Positions 60,732-64,000 of a DNA stretch of 64,000 nt are shown here, in pieces. The DNA comes from Archangium gephyra (GTDB taxonomy: Bacteria; Myxococcota; Myxococcia; Myxococcales; Myxococcaceae), in the NCBI RefSeq assembly GCF_001027285.1, contig NZ_CP011509.1, positions 3,790,501 to 3,854,500 of the forward strand, given 5' to 3'. A model generated the notes under the pieces. It did no database searches, had not been told where the DNA came from, and saw only the letters and a program-made list of their open reading frames with translations. The translations under genes were made by a program, and so were the position numbers. Every line of letters begins with the position of its first letter. Within the stretch, counting starts at the first letter, position 1.

Positions 60732-63700
60732 CTACCGCCCCATCGTGGCCAGCACCCGCGCCACCACCGCGTCCGCTTGTGGCGCACGGATGAGGTCGGG
60801 GTGATCTCCCTCCAGCGGCACCACGTCGAGCTGCTCGCGCGGCAGCAACTGGCTCCAGCCGAGCGTCTCGTCGCGGCCAGTGCGTGAGTAGGCCGAGGTG
60901 AAGAGCTGGAGCCGCGCACGCAGCGGCGGCACCGTCCACCCCCGCACCTGCGGCGTCAGCACCTCACCGAGGATGTGCCACACGCGGGACAGCTGGCTGC
61001 CCTGGAAGTGGGGCGCCAGCATGCCCTTCTCCCGCGCACGCACCGCGAGCAGCTCCCAGCGAGCCTCGGTGTCCAGCGGCGCCAGCTCGCGCTCGAACTG
61101 CGCGTCGAGCACACCGAACTCCTCGGCCAGTTGCAGCACGGGATCCGCCGACGCCGGCACCGGGATGGCGTGGACGGGAGGCGTGTCGAGCAGGCCCACC
61201 AGCTCCACGCGCTCCCCCTGGGCCTCGAGCGCCGCCGCGACGCCGAGCGCCACGTAGCCGCCGAACGAGAACCCCATCAGCCGGTACGGCCCGTGGGGCT
61301 GTGCTTCGCGGATGTCCCGCGCGTACACCTCCACGCGCTCCTCGAAGGTGGCGAGGTGGCGCTGCGACACTGTCTCGGGCGCCTGGATGCCGAAGCAGCG
61401 CAGGCGCGGCTCCATCCTCCGGGTGAGCTCCTGGTAGTGGTGCACCTCGCCGTCGCCCGGGTGGAAGAGGAACACGGGCGGGGCATCCTCCGGCGTCTCC
61501 GGGCCCGACAGGCGCACCACGCTCGTCCGGGGCGGCCCCTCCTCCAGCAACTCCCTCACCGCGTCCGTGCTCGCCCTCAGCGTCGGGTACAGGAAGAGCG
61601 TGGCCAGCGGCATCGGCATGCCGAGCTCCTCCTCGATGCGCCCCAGCAGCCGCATGGCCAGGATGGAGTCGCCGCCCTGCTCGAAGAAGTCGTCCTCGGG
61701 CCGCAGGTCCGGCCGGGCCAGCACCTCGACCCACAGGCGATGGAGCGTCATCTCCAGCGTCGAGCGGAACGCCGTCTCCCGCTTGTCCGGTGCCGCCGGC
61801 GCGGTGGGCAGTGCGTCCGGATCTGGCAGCGCCTGGCGGTCCACCTTGCCGTTGTTGTTGACGGGCAGCTTCTCCAGCACGACGAACGTCGCGGGCACCA
61901 TGTACGGAGGCAGCTGCTCCGCCACGTGCTCACGCAGCGCGTCCGCGCGCACTCCGGCCGGAGCCTGCACCCAGGCGCACAACTGCTGCACGCCCGCGGC
62001 CGACGTCCTCGCCATCACCACCGCCTCCTCCACCTCCGGGTGGCGCCGCAGGCACGTCTCGATCTCCGACAGCTCGATGCGGAAGCCGCGGATCTTCACC
62101 TGGTGGTCCACCCGCCCGAGGAAGCGCAGGCGCCCGTCCGGCAGCGTCCGGGCCAGGTCTCCCGTGTGGTACATGCGCGCGCCCGGCTCGCGGGAGAACG
62201 GATCCGGCAGGAAGCGCTCGGCCGTCTGGTGCGGCGCGCCGAGGTAGCCTCGCGAGAGCGCCGCGCCTCCGATGTACACCCGGCCCGGCATGCCCGGCAG
62301 CACCGGCTCGAGGTGCTCGTCCAGCAGGTAGAAGCGGACGCGGGGAATGGGCCGCCCGATGGGGAAGGTGGGCGCGGTGCCCACGCCCTCCGCGCCGGGG
62401 ATGTCGCACGTGGCCGAGGTGATGGTGCACTCGGTGGGGCCGTAGACGTTGAGCCACGGCGCATGCCCGCCGCCCACGCGCACCCAGGCCTCGTACGTCT
62501 CGCGCTTGAGCACGTCGCCGCCGGGCGCCAGCAGCCGCAGCCTCGGGGGCACGCGCTGGCCATGGGCCTCCATCTCGCGCACCCACTCCTCGATGTACGT
62601 GGGCGGGAGGCTGATGATGCTGATGCCCTCCTGCTCCAGGTACGGCGTCATGAGGTGCGCGGGCACCAGTCCGTCCCGCATCACCACCGTGGCTCCCACC
62701 GCCAGTGGCGGGTACAGGTCCTCGGCGGCCGCGTCGAAGCTCAGCGGCGCGAACTGCAACATGCGGTCACCCGGGCGCAGGCCGAAGCGGGCCGCGAGGG
62801 CGAGGTTGTGGTTGACCACCGAGCGGTGCTCCACCATCACGCCCTTGGGCTCGCCGGTGGAGCCGGAGGTGAAGACGATGTAGGCGAGCTGGGCATCGGA
62901 CACCGTCCGCGGCCCGGGGCCCGTCTCCGCCGTCACCTGCGCGGGCTGGGGCGCCACCTCGACGAGGGACACGAGCCCCTCATGGGCGGGCAGCGCCGCC
63001 TCGTCCACCCACAGGCGCTTCACGCCGGAGCGCTCCAGCACCGTGCGCTTGCGCGGCTCGGGCCAGCCCGCGTCCAGGGGAACGTAGGCGCCGCCGGCCT
63101 TGAGGATGCCCAGCAGCACGGCCATGCCCTGCGCGGACGGCTGCATCACCACGCCCACCCGCTCCTCGGGCCGCAGGCCCTGCTCGACGAGGCGGGCGGC
63201 CAGGAGGTTGGCGCGAGCGTTGAGCTCGGCGTAGCTCCAGGTGGTGGTGCCGTGGGCCACGGCGGGCGCGTCCGGCGTGCGGCGCACCTGGGCCTCGAAG
63301 AGCGTGTGCACGCACGCTCCCGCCGGCACCTCCTGGGGGCCGCCGTCCAGCGAGGCCAGCACCTGCGCGCGCTGGGGCGCGGACAGCAGGGGCAGCCGGG
63401 ACAGGGGCATGTCCGGAGCGCGCACCACCTCGGAGAACAACTGGACGAAGGAGCCGGCCATGCGCTCCGACGTCGCCGCCGAGAAGAGGGCGCTGTCGGT
63501 GGCGATGAGGGCGCGCAGCTCGTCCCCGGGCATCTCCAGGAAGTCGAGCACCACGTCGTAGGCCGGGATGACGCTGCGGCCATCCCCCTCGAGCTGCGAG
63601 GCCGTGAGCCCCGCGAAGGACGGAGCCCCGAGGCCGTCGAGGTGCATGAGCACCTGGGCCAGGGGCGCGGCGTTGCGGTCCGCATCGGGACGCACGGTGT

Positions 63701-64000
63701 CGGCGATGCGCTTGAGGGGCACTTCCTGGTGGCGGGTGGCGTGCGCCACGACGTCGTAGACCCGCCGCAGGAGCGTGCGGAAGGAGGCGGCGCCCCGCAC
63801 CTCGGTGCACAGGGGGAGCAGGTTGGTGAAGAAGCCCACCTGCTTCTCCGTCCCCGGGAGGACTCGGCCGGTGAAGGGCGACGCCACGACGACGTGCGAC
63901 TGGCCGCTCAGCCGGTGCAGCCACAACTGCGCGAGCGCCAGCATGGCCACGAAGGCGGTGACACCCTCGCGCCGGGCCAGCGCCTTGAGCGCGCCCACGT
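60732..64000 (-). CDS. Non-ribosomal peptide synthetase, terminal module (C-A-PCP-TE), 5' truncated by window edge
   Basis: At least 1,088 residues visible, still open at the right edge (the first ATG-like Val is internal). Order: C-terminal part of a condensation domain (residues 1 to ~210 of the visible part); adenylation domain with VFTSGSTGEPKGVMVEH, SFDAAAEDLYPPL, LNVYGPTECTIT, MYHTGDL and NGKVDRQALP; a carrier domain DDFFEQGGDSILAMRLLG with the phosphopantetheine Ser; and a type I thioesterase with GFSFGGYVALG and late GDHPDLIR. The TE shows this is the last module. The A-domain specificity begins Asp235-Ala236 with an acidic residue where Trp239 is common, so no standard substrate is predicted. 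Confidence 0.93.
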   Translation of the reverse strand, partial: VGALKALARREGVTAFVAMLALAQLWLHRLSGQSHVVVASPFTGRVLPGTEKQVGFFTNLLPLCTEVRGAASFRTLLRRVYDVVAHATRHQEVPLKRIADTVRPDADRNAAPLAQVLMHLDGLGAPSFAGLTASQLEGDGRSVIPAYDVVLDFLEMPGDELRALIATDSALFSAATSERMAGSFVQLFSEVVRAPDMPLSRLPLLSAPQRAQVLASLDGGPQEVPAGACVHTLFEAQVRRTPDAPAVAHGTTTWSYAELNARANLLAARLVEQGLRPEERVGVVMQPSAQGMAVLLGILKAGGAYVPLDAGWPEPRKRTVLERSGVKRLWVDEAALPAHEGLVSLVEVAPQPAQVTAETGPGPRTVSDAQLAYIVFTSGSTGEPKGVMVEHRSVVNHNLALAARFGLRPGDRMLQFAPLSFDAAAEDLYPPLAVGATVVMRDGLVPAHLMTPYLEQEGISIISLPPTYIEEWVREMEAHGQRVPPRLRLLAPGGDVLKRETYEAWVRVGGGHAPWLNVYGPTECTITSATCDIPGAEGVGTAPTFPIGRPIPRVRFYLLDEHLEPVLPGMPGRVYIGGAALSRGYLGAPHQTAERFLPDPFSREPGARMYHTGDLARTLPDGRLRFLGRVDHQVKIRGFRIELSEIETCLRRHPEVEEAVVMARTSAAGVQQLCAWVQAPAGVRADALREHVAEQLPPYMVPATFVVLEKLPVNNNGKVDRQALPDPDALPTAPAAPDKRETAFRSTLEMTLHRLWVEVLARPDLRPEDDFFEQGGDSILAMRLLGRIEEELGMPMPLATLFLYPTLRASTDAVRELLEEGPPRTSVVRLSGPETPEDAPPVFLFHPGDGEVHHYQELTRRMEPRLRCFGIQAPETVSQRHLATFEERVEVYARDIREAQPHGPYRLMGFSFGGYVALGVAAALEAQGERVELVGLLDTPPVHAIPVPASADPVLQLAEEFGVLDAQFERELAPLDTEARWELLAVRAREKGMLAPHFQGSQLSRVWHILGEVLTPQVRGWTVPPLRARLQLFTSAYSRTGRDETLGWSQLLPREQLDVVPLEGDHPDLIRAPQADAVVARVLATMGR

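Overview
The window is about 70% GC, with strong G/C bias at third codon positions, many lipoproteins and secreted hydrolases, and a member of the Myxococcus paralogous family TIGR02265/DUF2378. This points to a myxobacterium (Myxococcota, most likely a Cystobacter/Archangium-like member of the Cystobacterineae). The species assignment is inference. I saw no tRNA, rRNA or CRISPR array.

Layout. 1-7.7 kb: the N-terminal part of a PAS sensor protein (cut by the window edge), an acidic hypothetical protein, a SpoIIIAA/Ycf45-like R3H ATPase, two BON-domain proteins with long disordered regions, and a quinol-dependent nitric oxide reductase overlapping a small membrane protein. 8.1-9.8 kb: a low-GC islet with a TIR-like (CAP12/Pycsar-effector type) protein and a DUF3892-like protein. 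It is followed by a 61-bp nested palindrome whose core recurs at 19.9 kb. 10-30 kb: an acyl-CoA synthetase, a DUF2378 protein, cell-surface proteins (a 960-residue carboxypeptidase-regulatory-domain protein with a C-terminal PDZ, a GIN-domain lipoprotein), a phospholipase C-like phosphoesterase with a lipoprotein, a secreted trypsin-like protease, a frameshifted YqaA/DedA-type gene, a DNase I-fold lipoprotein, an AI-2E family transporter, a DoxX protein and a two-subunit xanthine dehydrogenase.

30-34.4 kb: a minus-strand module that looks like an interbacterial peptidoglycan-attack cassette: an M23 endopeptidase, an SH3b/EF-hand/lambda-endolysin-like (GH104) protein, an exported candidate immunity protein and a small T6SS-associated-type protein. 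34.5-36.8 kb: a heme oxygenase-like gene and a tiny CxCG protein behind a good Fur box, then a ThrE-type exporter. 36.9-44.9 kb: housekeeping and stress genes (GNAT, a three-gene envelope-stress operon, pseudouridine synthase, PabC-like lyase, Rnk-like factor, RBBP9-type hydrolase, cysteine desulfurase, RibD-like reductase).

44.9-56.4 kb: a plausible specialised-metabolism or membrane-modification locus. It has two paralogous two-winged-helix methyltransferases, a capreomycidine-synthase-like PLP enzyme, a fatty acid desaturase, two FtsX/MacB-type ABC permeases without an adjacent ATPase, and a LolA-like outer-membrane lipoprotein-sorting protein. Inside it lie a lipoprotein ORF with an in-frame stop and a DUF3396-like (type VI immunity-like) gene. 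56.6-59.6 kb: a second low-GC islet with a membrane coiled-coil protein, an overlapping acidic partner and a DisA_N-like (DACNV-type) nucleotide-sensor protein. It is bounded by a decayed IS5-type transposase at 60-60.7 kb. 60.7 kb to the right edge: the 3' end of an NRPS gene (C-A-PCP-TE), which continues beyond the window.
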